14,890 nt of DNA from Clostridiaceae bacterium (lineage in GTDB: Bacteria > Bacillota > Clostridia > Oscillospirales > Acutalibacteraceae): assembly GCA_016303035.1 (NCBI GenBank), contig JAEDML010000006.1, forward strand, positions 1 through 14,890, read 5' to 3'. Shown here one piece after another: positions 1-6,462 of the stretch. A program made the position numbers and the translations under genes. Within the stretch, counting starts at the first letter, position 1. Every line of letters begins with the position of its first letter. The notes under the pieces are model-generated. The model ran no database searches. It saw nothing but the letters and a program-made list of their open reading frames with translations, and was not told the DNA's origin.

Positions 1-329
1 GCATAAAGGCCCTGCTTCGCCGTACCGCTTGTGACGATGAAACACTTATCAGCGGTAATTTAAAGCTGTACCCTAAAAAGCATATTGTAAAGGCAGACGG
101 TGAAGAAGTAACGCTTACAATTAAGGAATATGAAATTCTTTATACCCTGCTTTCAAACAAGGGCACGGTATTTACACGCGATATGCTGCTGCAAAAAATT
201 TGGGGCTACGACTATGACGGTGAAAACCGTACCGTTGATGTACATATAAAAACGCTTCGCACAAAGCTCGGTAAATGCGGAGCGCTTATACAAACCGTTC
301 GCGGAATAGGATATAAAATTTCCGAATGA
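1..329 (+). CDS. Response regulator, OmpR/PhoB family, C-terminal DNA-binding domain (5' end outside window)
   Basis: The frame is open from the first complete codon at base 3 to the TGA at 327-329 and gives about 108 residues. These form a winged-helix output domain of the OmpR/PhoB type. The signs are a beta-strand stretch ending in VTLTIKEYEIL, then LLSNKGTVFTRDMLLQKIWG, then the recognition-helix region with NRTVDVHIKTLRTKL, and the closing RGIGYKI wing. The phospho-acceptor receiver domain must lie upstream of the window. In this family, phosphorylation of the receiver drives dimerisation and binding to direct-repeat promoter sites. The kinase gene follows 18 bases later on the same strand, so the two form a two-component pair and probably one transcript. 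The regulon cannot be told from this fragment. PhoB-like and other OmpR-class paralogs look alike here, so I give no gene symbol. Confidence 0.93.
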   Translation, partial: IKALLRRTACDDETLISGNLKLYPKKHIVKADGEEVTLTIKEYEILYTLLSNKGTVFTRDMLLQKIWGYDYDGENRTVDVHIKTLRTKLGKCGALIQTVRGIGYKISE

Positions 330-347
330 TTTAAAGGTGAATATAAA

Positions 348-2006
348 ATGACAAAAAGAATTTTCAGAGGTATTTTTTTCGCCTCTATGATAGTTATGCT
401 CGCCTGTCTTGTATTTGTTATAGGTTTTCAGTATCAGTTTTATGCCGACGCTCAGGCAGAGGCTTTAAAATCAAAGGCTTACCTTATTGAACAAGGAATT
501 GAGGACAGCGACAGTTACATAGAAAGTATTAAAGATTCCGACGAGCGTGTAACCCTTATAGATACCGACGGAACCGTAATATACGACAACCGTGCAGATG
601 TTTCGGCAATGGAAAACCATCTTGACCGCACAGAGGTTTCCGAAGCGTTAAAGAACGGTACCGGAGAATCGGTAAGGCGTTCTTCCACGCTTTCAAAACA
701 AACCTGCTATTATGCAGTAAAGCTTAAAAACGGCAGAGTGCTCCGTGTTGCGGACGAACGGCTTACGGTGCTTGCGATGCTTCCGCAGCTGCTTCAGCCG
801 ATATGTGCGGTAATTATCGGCGCGCTTATAATTTCGCTGCTCTTTGCAACCGCGGTTACAAGACATATTTTAAAGCCTATTAACGCTATTGATGTTGAAA
901 GTCCCGAAATAGACAGTGATTATGACGAGCTCTCCCCTCTTATAAACAAAATTAAGCTTCAAAACCGCCGAATCGAATCGCAGATTGAAAGGCTTAATCA
1001 AAACCGAAACGAATTTAATATTATTTCGGATAATATGAGCGAGGGCTTAATACTTACCGATAAATCGGGCAACATTATAAGCTGTAATAAAAGCGCCGCA
1101 AGCTTTTTTAAGGCTTCTGACAGCTTATCCGGTAAAAACATACTAACACTTAACCGAAGCGAGGTTTTCCGCACGGTCATTGAAAAGGTATCAACCGGAA
1201 TACATTTTGAAGGTCAGCTTGACGAAGACGGCAGAGTATTTGAGGTTGCGGGAAATCCCGTTTTTGATGATAAAAGTAATCTGTGCGGAGCGGTCATATT
1301 AGTCGTAGACATAACCGAAAAGGAAAACCGCGAAAAACTGCGCCGCGAATTTACGGCAAATGTATCGCACGAGCTTAAAACTCCGCTTACCTCAATTTAC
1401 GGCATTGCCGATATGCTGCGCTCAGGCTTGGTAGCCGAAAAGGACGTCAAAGGCTTTGCCGAAGACATAAGCAAGGAAGCGTTAAGGCTTATAAGTCTTG
1501 TAAACGATATTATAAGACTTTCCCAGCTTGACGAGGGCATAAGCGAAGAAAAAGCCGAAGGTAATACCGACCTTAAAGCAGTAGCGGACGAGGTTTGCAG
1601 CCGCATACAGCCGATAGCCGAAAAAAGCGGTGTAGGTATTATAAAAAAACTTGAAACCGCCGAAATATCCGGCGCTTCTGAATCGCTGATTTTTGAAATG
1701 ATTTATAACCTCTGTGACAATGCCGTTAAGTACAACAAACAAGACGGAAGCGTAACCGTTTCTACCGGATGCGCCGACGGTAAGGCATTTATTAAAATTT
1801 CCGACACGGGAATCGGTATACCCACGGAGGATACCGAAAGAATTTTTGAGCGTTTTTACCGCGTAGATAAAAGCCGTTCAAAGGAAATCGGCGGTACGGG
1901 GCTTGGACTTTCAATAGTAAAGCACATCGCCGCCTCAACAGGAGGAGCCATTTCGGTTAAAAGCAAGCTCGGAGCAGGCACCGAAATAACCGTAGAATAC
2001 GAATAA
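348..2006 (+). CDS. Membrane sensor histidine kinase, PhoR/WalK-like with PAS domain
   Basis: This 552-residue protein is the likely partner of the response regulator just upstream. In order it shows a transmembrane segment (about 8-28), an extracytoplasmic sensor region (about 30-148), a second membrane segment (about 149-171) and a short linker where a HAMP would sit but is poorly recognisable. A PAS domain follows (about 222-325, with ISDNMSEGLILTD near its start). The HisKA domain has the phospho-accepting His341 in FTANVSHELKTPLTS. The ATPase domain has the N box around Asn454, the G1 box DTGIGIP from residue 486 and the G2 box GTGLGL from residue 516. Every catalytic box is intact, so it should autophosphorylate and pass phosphate to the regulator. 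The start is ATG with AAAGGTGA about 7 bases upstream. The order sensor-PAS-HisKA-HATPase resembles clostridial PhoR, but the ligand is unknown and no phosphate genes are in view. Confidence 0.93.
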   Translation: MTKRIFRGIFFASMIVMLACLVFVIGFQYQFYADAQAEALKSKAYLIEQGIEDSDSYIESIKDSDERVTLIDTDGTVIYDNRADVSAMENHLDRTEVSEALKNGTGESVRRSSTLSKQTCYYAVKLKNGRVLRVADERLTVLAMLPQLLQPICAVIIGALIISLLFATAVTRHILKPINAIDVESPEIDSDYDELSPLINKIKLQNRRIESQIERLNQNRNEFNIISDNMSEGLILTDKSGNIISCNKSAASFFKASDSLSGKNILTLNRSEVFRTVIEKVSTGIHFEGQLDEDGRVFEVAGNPVFDDKSNLCGAVILVVDITEKENREKLRREFTANVSHELKTPLTSIYGIADMLRSGLVAEKDVKGFAEDISKEALRLISLVNDIIRLSQLDEGISEEKAEGNTDLKAVADEVCSRIQPIAEKSGVGIIKKLETAEISGASESLIFEMIYNLCDNAVKYNKQDGSVTVSTGCADGKAFIKISDTGIGIPTEDTERIFERFYRVDKSRSKEIGGTGLGLSIVKHIAASTGGAISVKSKLGAGTEITVEYE

Positions 2007-2013
2007 ATATCAA

Positions 2014-2047
2014 GAACCGTATGCAGTAAAACATACGGTTCCTTTTT
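2014..2047 (+). terminator. Rho-independent terminator after the two-component operon
   Basis: A perfect 10-bp stem (2014-2023 with 2032-2041) has an 8-base loop and is followed by CTTTTTAT, starting 8 bases after the kinase stop codon. In the other direction it lies just past the feoB stop, where the following sequence is only moderately T-rich. It may therefore serve the convergent feoAB transcript weakly as well. Confidence 0.8.
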
Positions 2048-4187
2048 ATAAAAACATTTTTGCCGTCAAATTGAAAAGGATACAAAGCACAATTCCGAAT
2101 ACTGTAGGCAGCACTGCCGCCAAAGCAGTCCATTTTAAACTGCCTGTTTCCTTTTTTATGGTTATCAGCGTGGTAGAGCACGGCCAGTGCATAAGGCAAA
2201 AAATAAGAAAACATATAGCCGTAATCCATGTCCAGCCGTTTGCCTCAAGCAGATTTTTCATAACAAAAATACCGGGAAGCTCTGTTAGGCTGCCGTTAGC
2301 GGTATAAGCCATAATTATTATCGGAACAACTATCTCATTTGCGGGAAAGCCTAATATAAAGGCGATTAAAATAACGCCGTCAAGCCCCATAAGTCGGGCA
2401 AAGGGGTCTAAAAAATTTGCACAATGCTGTAAGATGCTGCTTTCGCCCACCGTTATGTTTGCCGCAAGCCATATTATAAGACCCGCAGGCGCCGCTACGG
2501 CCGCCGCACGCCCCAGCACAAAAAGAGTACGGTCAAACACCGAGCGTACTATCACCTTCCCTATCTGCGGCTTGCGGTAAGGCGGAAGTTCTAAAGTAAA
2601 TGAAGAAGGCACGCCCTTTAAAACCGTTTTTGAAAGCAGCTTTGTTGAAAGAAAGGTCATAAGGATTCCCAAAACGATTACCGCTGTCAGTAAAACGGCG
2701 GATAAAACAGATGAAAACACACCGGCGGCACTTCCGACAAAAAACATTGCAATCACTGTAATAATAGTCGGAAAACGCCCGTTGCAGGGTACAAAGCTGT
2801 TGGTAAGAATTGCGAGCAGCCGTTCCCTCGGCGAATCAATTATACGGCAACCGACAACCCCTGCCGCGTTACAGCCGAAGCCCATACACATTGTAAGCGC
2901 CTGTTTTCCGCAGGCACAGCACCGCTTAAACGGACGGTCGAGGTTGTAGGCTACACGCGGAAGATAACCCGAATCCTCAAGCAGCGTAAAAAGCGGAAAG
3001 AAGATCGCCATAGGCGGCAGCATAACCGAAACCACCCATGCAAGCACTCTGTAAACGCCCATAACCAATGCGCCGTGCAGCCATTCGGGCGCGCCGAGCT
3101 TCATAAAAAGGTCGCTCAGCATATCCTGAACTGCGAATAAGCCCTTTGACAAAAGCTCCGACGGGTAATTTGCACCGCTTATTGTCAGCCAGAATATAAA
3201 AGCCATTAAAAGCAGCATTACGGGATATCCGCCCCATCGGCTTGTAAGCACACGGTCAATTTTTCGGTCGGCGGAGCGATAGCCCGATTCTGCATATGTA
3301 ACGACGCCGTTACATATTTTTTCGGCGGTCAGCACTATTGAGGAGACAATCATATCCTTTAATTTATCCCCTCTTACGCCGCAAAGTTGCAGCTTTTGCG
3401 TGGCTTTGACCGTTGCCGCTTTAAGCGCGCCGTTATCAAGAAAATCCGAACCTAAATAAAGTTTAAGCTGCGCTTCAAGCTGAGGGTCGTTTTCAAGCAG
3501 CTTAAGGCTTAACCACCGTTTATCAAGTTGCGTACAATCCATACCGTTAAGCGCATCCTCAATAATACCTACGGCTTCTTCTATTATATCGGGATAGCGG
3601 ACTCGAATTGCATTATCACTTGTATTAAGCGGTACTTTATCAAGCGTTTTCATAAGCTCTGTAAGCGTTTTCTTTTTTTGCGCTACCGTTCCTACAACCG
3701 GAACTCCCAAACGCTCGGACAGCTTTTTTAAATCTAATTTAATGCCTTTTCGCCGCGCCTCATCAAGAAGGTTAACGCATACGACCGTGTTTTTACATAT
3801 TTCAACCGTCTGTATAACAAGGTTGAGATTTCGTTCAAGGCAGGTGGCATCACATACTACCACAACCGCGTCAGGCTCTCCGAAGCATATGAAGTTGCGT
3901 GCAACCTCCTCTTCGGCGGAGTGCGCCATAAGCGAATACGTGCCGGGTATATCCACAAGAATATATGAATTGTTTTCGGTTTTGCAGTACCCCTGCGCGT
4001 TTGATACCGTCTTCCCCGGCCAGTTACCGGTATGCTGATTCATACCGGTAAGGGCGTTGAAAACCGTACTTTTACCTACATTGGGATTTCCTGCAAGTGC
4101 TACAACCCTTTCATTTCCGTTTTCCTTTTGTATTACAAGTCCGCCGTCTACCGCTTTAATTCCTACCGAATTTTTGGTAAGACCCAT
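2046..4187 (-). CDS. feoB: Ferrous iron transporter FeoB (GTPase-permease)
   Basis: FeoB is an inner-membrane permease with a cytoplasmic GTPase domain that drives Fe(II) uptake. The 713-residue product has the G1 motif GNPNVGKST (33-41), the switch region ending in NWPGKTV, G3 DIPG and G4 NLLD. A helical GDI-like segment and a polytopic membrane half with two Gate-type regions follow. The first of these contains GFGCNAAGVVGC, the second MHWPCSTTLITIKKETGS. Six cysteines cluster at 423, 424, 426, 434, 439 and 447 in the first gate region. I chose the ATG at 4187, which gives an MGLT start as in other clostridial FeoB proteins. AGGTGG lies 5 bases upstream, and only one base separates it from the feoA stop. 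A GTG at 4196 is in frame but has poor ribosome-site spacing. The gene is translated after feoA. Some FeoB paralogs have been linked to manganese, which matters here because of the adjacent regulator. Confidence 0.96.
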   Translation of the reverse strand: MGLTKNSVGIKAVDGGLVIQKENGNERVVALAGNPNVGKSTVFNALTGMNQHTGNWPGKTVSNAQGYCKTENNSYILVDIPGTYSLMAHSAEEEVARNFICFGEPDAVVVVCDATCLERNLNLVIQTVEICKNTVVCVNLLDEARRKGIKLDLKKLSERLGVPVVGTVAQKKKTLTELMKTLDKVPLNTSDNAIRVRYPDIIEEAVGIIEDALNGMDCTQLDKRWLSLKLLENDPQLEAQLKLYLGSDFLDNGALKAATVKATQKLQLCGVRGDKLKDMIVSSIVLTAEKICNGVVTYAESGYRSADRKIDRVLTSRWGGYPVMLLLMAFIFWLTISGANYPSELLSKGLFAVQDMLSDLFMKLGAPEWLHGALVMGVYRVLAWVVSVMLPPMAIFFPLFTLLEDSGYLPRVAYNLDRPFKRCCACGKQALTMCMGFGCNAAGVVGCRIIDSPRERLLAILTNSFVPCNGRFPTIITVIAMFFVGSAAGVFSSVLSAVLLTAVIVLGILMTFLSTKLLSKTVLKGVPSSFTLELPPYRKPQIGKVIVRSVFDRTLFVLGRAAAVAAPAGLIIWLAANITVGESSILQHCANFLDPFARLMGLDGVILIAFILGFPANEIVVPIIIMAYTANGSLTELPGIFVMKNLLEANGWTWITAICFLIFCLMHWPCSTTLITIKKETGSLKWTALAAVLPTVFGIVLCILFNLTAKMFL

Positions 4188-4188
4188 T

Positions 4189-4428
4189 TCAGCCACCTGC
4201 CTTGCAAGGACGCACCGTTATTCCGCAGCAATCCTCGCTTCGGATTGCGATAACCGCGCCGCGTATTAAAAACGCGAGCGGATCCCCTGCCGGACTTTTG
4301 CCTACACATTCAACCTCGGTGTTTTCTATAAGACCTATATCAAGCAATCGCCTGCGCATATTGCCTGATATGTTAAGCTTGCTTATCACGGCGTGCTCGC
4401 CGGGCTTTATTTTATCAAGACTGTTCAT
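4189..4428 (-). CDS. feoA: FeoA, SH3-like accessory protein of ferrous iron transport
   Basis: This 79-residue cytoplasmic protein matches the usual length and pattern of stand-alone FeoA. It opens with NSLDKIKPGEHAVI, continues with MRRRLLDIGLIENTEVECVGKSPAGDPLAF, and closes with the beta-strand pattern RGAVIAIRSEDCCGITV. FeoA folds like a small SH3 domain and is needed for FeoB-dependent iron uptake, probably by contacting FeoB. The ATG at 4428 is preceded by GGGAG about 9 bases upstream. Its TGA is one base before the feoB ATG, and the feoB ribosome site lies inside the feoA 3' end, so the two are translationally coupled. It is first in a two-gene operon divergent from the DtxR/MntR-type regulator. 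Confidence 0.95.
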   Translation of the reverse strand: MNSLDKIKPGEHAVISKLNISGNMRRRLLDIGLIENTEVECVGKSPAGDPLAFLIRGAVIAIRSEDCCGITVRPCKAGG

Positions 4429-4453
4429 AATGACTGCTCCCGAAGAATAATTT

Positions 4454-4467
4454 AGTTTAAGGAAACT
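4454..4467. promoter_or_regulatory. Candidate metal-regulator operator (MntR-box-like inverted repeat) between feoA and the regulator gene
   Basis: The 116 bases between the divergent feoA and regulator start codons contain AGTTTAAGGAAACT, two 5-base arms (AGTTT/AAACT) around AAGG. The right half, TTAAGGAAACT, closely resembles the half-site of the Bacillus subtilis MntR box as I recall it (TTTGCCTTAAGGAAAC). It lies 26 bases upstream of the feoA ATG and just upstream of the likely regulator -10, so a bound repressor could act on both directions. A second inverted repeat, AACCC-AATC-GGGTT, lies at 4494-4507 within the regulator's 5' leader. Binding is inferred, not shown. Confidence 0.5.
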
Positions 4468-4478
4468 TTTTCTATTGA

Positions 4479-4484
4479 TATACT
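4479..4484 (+). promoter_or_regulatory. Probable -10 element (TATACT) of the DtxR/MntR-type regulator gene
   Basis: TATACT lies 60 bases upstream of the ATG at 4545. The position 17 bases further upstream reads TTTAAG, a poor -35 that overlaps the candidate operator at 4454-4467. A weak -35 under an operator would fit a metal-regulated promoter. I could not settle on a clear promoter for feoA in the opposite direction. Confidence 0.45.
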
Positions 4485-4544
4485 ATTCTAATAAACCCAA
4501 TCGGGTTACATAAATTTGGGACATGACCGAAAGGAGAGTTATTT

Positions 4545-4982
4545 ATGAGCGATTCTAATGGATTTTATACATTAAAAGGCTATCAAAAAAATCAAAGGCC
4601 CGAGCTTACTGCCGCTATGGAAGACTATCTTGAAATGATTTACAGAATATCGTCTTCAAATAAAAGGGTTAGGACGGTTGAACTGTCGCAAATGCTGCAT
4701 GTAAAGCCCTCCTCCGTAACAAAAATGATAACCCAGCTTGCCAGTAGCGGTTTTGTAAACTCGCAAAAATACGGATATATAGAGCTGACCGATAAGGGCA
4801 AGCGCGAGGGTGAGTATCTGCTTAACCGACACAGGATATTAAACGAGTTCTTCTGCGCCCTTAACGGCAGTGACAACGAGCTTGAACAGGTAGAAAAGAC
4901 CGAGCATTTTTTCAGCAGAAAAAGCATTGAACGCCTTGAAAAATGGACTGAGATAATAAAAAACAACAGTATCGGAGAATAA
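4545..4982 (+). CDS. DtxR/MntR-family metal-dependent transcriptional regulator
   Basis: This 145-residue protein has an N-terminal winged helix, with the helix-turn-helix around 42-70 containing HVKPSSVTKMITQLASSGF, and a metal-binding dimerisation domain. It ends without the SH3 tail of DtxR/IdeR, as in MntR. Aligned by eye to B. subtilis MntR, all the metal-site residues are kept: Asp27 and Glu30 (MntR Asp8, Glu11) in MEDYLEMIY, His96 (His77), and Glu117, Glu120 and His121 (Glu99, Glu102, His103) in VEKTEH. DtxR and IdeR carry Met and Cys at key sites instead. An extension of about 19 residues precedes the MntR-like start. The ATG follows AAAGGAGAG with good spacing. The gene diverges from feoAB, the usual position for a local metal repressor. 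Whether it senses Mn(II), Fe(II) or both cannot be read from sequence, so no symbol is given. Confidence 0.92.
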   Translation: MSDSNGFYTLKGYQKNQRPELTAAMEDYLEMIYRISSSNKRVRTVELSQMLHVKPSSVTKMITQLASSGFVNSQKYGYIELTDKGKREGEYLLNRHRILNEFFCALNGSDNELEQVEKTEHFFSRKSIERLEKWTEIIKNNSIGE

Positions 4983-4999
4983 AAATTTCCGATACTGTT
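4954..4999 (-). terminator. Rho-independent terminator of the MATE gene, overlapping the regulator's 3' end
   Basis: A perfect 12-bp stem (4965-4976 with 4988-4999) has an 11-base loop. Read on the minus strand it is followed by GTTTTTTATTATC, a strong T tract, so it terminates the MATE transcript coming from 5016. On the plus strand the sequence after the stem is not T-rich. The left arm and T tract lie inside the coding sequence of the last residues of the regulator, whose stop codon sits in the loop. Confidence 0.85.
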
Positions 5000-5015
5000 A
5001 AGTTAACTGATTATT

Positions 5016-6341
5016 TTATGACATTTCTTTAAGCGTTGATATTTGCAAGGGTATTGCAATAATAAACGTAACTACATCGGAGCAAAGCTGAGAAATTTGT
5101 ATTCCGAGTCCTGCAAAAAAATACGGAAGAATAAATATAAACGGTATCAGCACTATGCCCTGACGCGCGACTGCAAGAAATGAAGCACGAAACGATTTTC
5201 CGATTGTCTGCATACACATATTCGACATAACTATCCACGAATTAAGCGGAAATGAGATACAGGTAAATCTTAACGCCGCAATACCGAAATCTATTACAAG
5301 GGGATCTTCACTGAAAATGCCGATAATTTGCGGTGCCGCCGCAAACGCCGCGGCCGACAGCAACACCAAAGCTATTAAAGATACCTTAATGCAGAACCAA
5401 AAAGACTTTTTTACTCGGTCATACTTTTTTGCGCCGTAATTAAAGCCGCAGACAGGCTGAAAACCCTGCCCGAAGCCTATCATAGCGGAATTTAAAAACA
5501 TAACGACTTTGGAGCATATCGACATTGCCGTTATCGCATAATCGCCAAAAGCACCGGCGGCAAAATTAAGACAAACGGTCGCAAGCGACGCGACACTTTG
5601 TCGTAACAGCGAAGGCGCACCGCCGTTTAAGATATTAAGCATGTAAAATTTTCGGGGCGTAAAGTTTTTCAGGCGTATCTGTATTCCCCCGCTTTTTTTG
5701 CTCACAAAATACAGAATAAAAAAGCTTGCAATCTGACTTATAACGGTAGCGACAGCGGCACCCTTTATCCCGAGACCTACCGTCGTAATCAAAAGCGGGT
5801 CAAGCAAGCAGTTTAAAACTGCGCCTGCGGTTATACCTATCATTGCAAATGAGGCTTTGCCCTGAAATCTAAGCTGATTGTTAAGTACAAGAGAACTGCA
5901 CATAAACGGAGCGCCGACAAGTATTATCGAAAGATAGTCTTTAGCGTAAGGATAGATTGTTTTTGTAGCGCCGAGCAGATATGCAAGCGGACGCAAAAAA
6001 ACAAGTCCTGACGCCATAATTAGAATTCCCGCAATTATTGCCGAAAAAAATCCGGTTGCCGCCATTTTCTCGGCTTTATCGTAATCCCCTGCCCCCAAAG
6101 CACGGGAAATAAAATTACCGCTGCCGTGTCCGAAGAAAAACCCGAAGGCCTGTATAACCGCCATTAGCGAAAAAACCACGCCTACGGCACCGGTAGCGCT
6201 TGTAGATTTCATACGGCTTACAAAGTAGGTATCCGCCATATTGTAAAATGTAGTAACGAGCATACTGATTATTGTGGGTACCGACAGTTTTAATATAAGA
6301 CCTTCCACAGGCTGCTCGGTTAATTTTTCATAGTTGTTCAT
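5016..6341 (-). CDS. MATE-family multidrug/cation antiporter
   Basis: This 441-residue, very hydrophobic protein has about 12 predicted membrane segments, matching the usual MATE length. The first helix region reads KLSVPTIISMLVTTFYNMADTYFV, typical of the family, and GFGQGFQPVCGFNYGAKKYDRVKK marks the second MatE repeat. MATE proteins export cationic drugs or metabolites in exchange for Na+ or H+. The pattern is closest to the clostridial group annotated as MepA/NorM-like, but the substrate is not predictable. The ATG at 6341 has AGGGGA about 8 bases upstream. It is a single-gene unit with its own promoter at 6375-6403 and terminator at 4954-4999. No drug-responsive regulator gene is adjacent, but a palindrome lies in its promoter. 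Confidence 0.93.
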   Translation of the reverse strand: MNNYEKLTEQPVEGLILKLSVPTIISMLVTTFYNMADTYFVSRMKSTSATGAVGVVFSLMAVIQAFGFFFGHGSGNFISRALGAGDYDKAEKMAATGFFSAIIAGILIMASGLVFLRPLAYLLGATKTIYPYAKDYLSIILVGAPFMCSSLVLNNQLRFQGKASFAMIGITAGAVLNCLLDPLLITTVGLGIKGAAVATVISQIASFFILYFVSKKSGGIQIRLKNFTPRKFYMLNILNGGAPSLLRQSVASLATVCLNFAAGAFGDYAITAMSICSKVVMFLNSAMIGFGQGFQPVCGFNYGAKKYDRVKKSFWFCIKVSLIALVLLSAAAFAAAPQIIGIFSEDPLVIDFGIAALRFTCISFPLNSWIVMSNMCMQTIGKSFRASFLAVARQGIVLIPFIFILPYFFAGLGIQISQLCSDVVTFIIAIPLQISTLKEMS

Positions 6342-6374
6342 TGAAAATCCCCTGAATTATGTAAATTCTTAAAT

Positions 6375-6403
6375 ATTATACAACTTTTCCCGGGAAATAT
6401 CCA
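6375..6403 (-). promoter_or_regulatory. Sigma-A-type promoter of the MATE gene with an embedded 12-bp palindrome
   Basis: On the minus strand a consensus TATAAT (6375-6380) lies 34 bases upstream of the MATE start codon. Seventeen bases further upstream is TGGATA (6398-6403), four of six matches to a -35. The spacer contains TTTCCCGGGAAA (6386-6397), a perfect 12-bp palindrome, exactly where a repressor would block polymerase. The -10 is convincing. The operator role is inferred. Confidence 0.65.
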
Positions 6404-6413
6404 CCTCGTAAGA

Positions 6414-6456
6414 CAAAAAAATCCGAAAGCCTTAAAGATAGGCCTTCGGATTTTTT
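6414..6456 (-). terminator. Rho-independent terminator after ftsH
   Basis: A 12-bp stem (6420-6431 with 6441-6452) has a 9-base loop. On the minus strand the one imperfect position becomes a G-U pair, and seven T follow the stem at 6414-6420, giving a strong terminator 11 bases past the ftsH stop. A run of T also follows on the plus strand, but no plus-strand gene arrives from that side. Confidence 0.88.
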
Positions 6457-6462
6457 AACATA

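Noticed and set aside
4188..4196. GTG at 4196 as the feoB start
   Set aside because: The ribosome site spacing is too short for the GTG, while the ATG at 4187 has AGGTGG at 5 bases and gives the MGLT start expected for clostridial FeoB.
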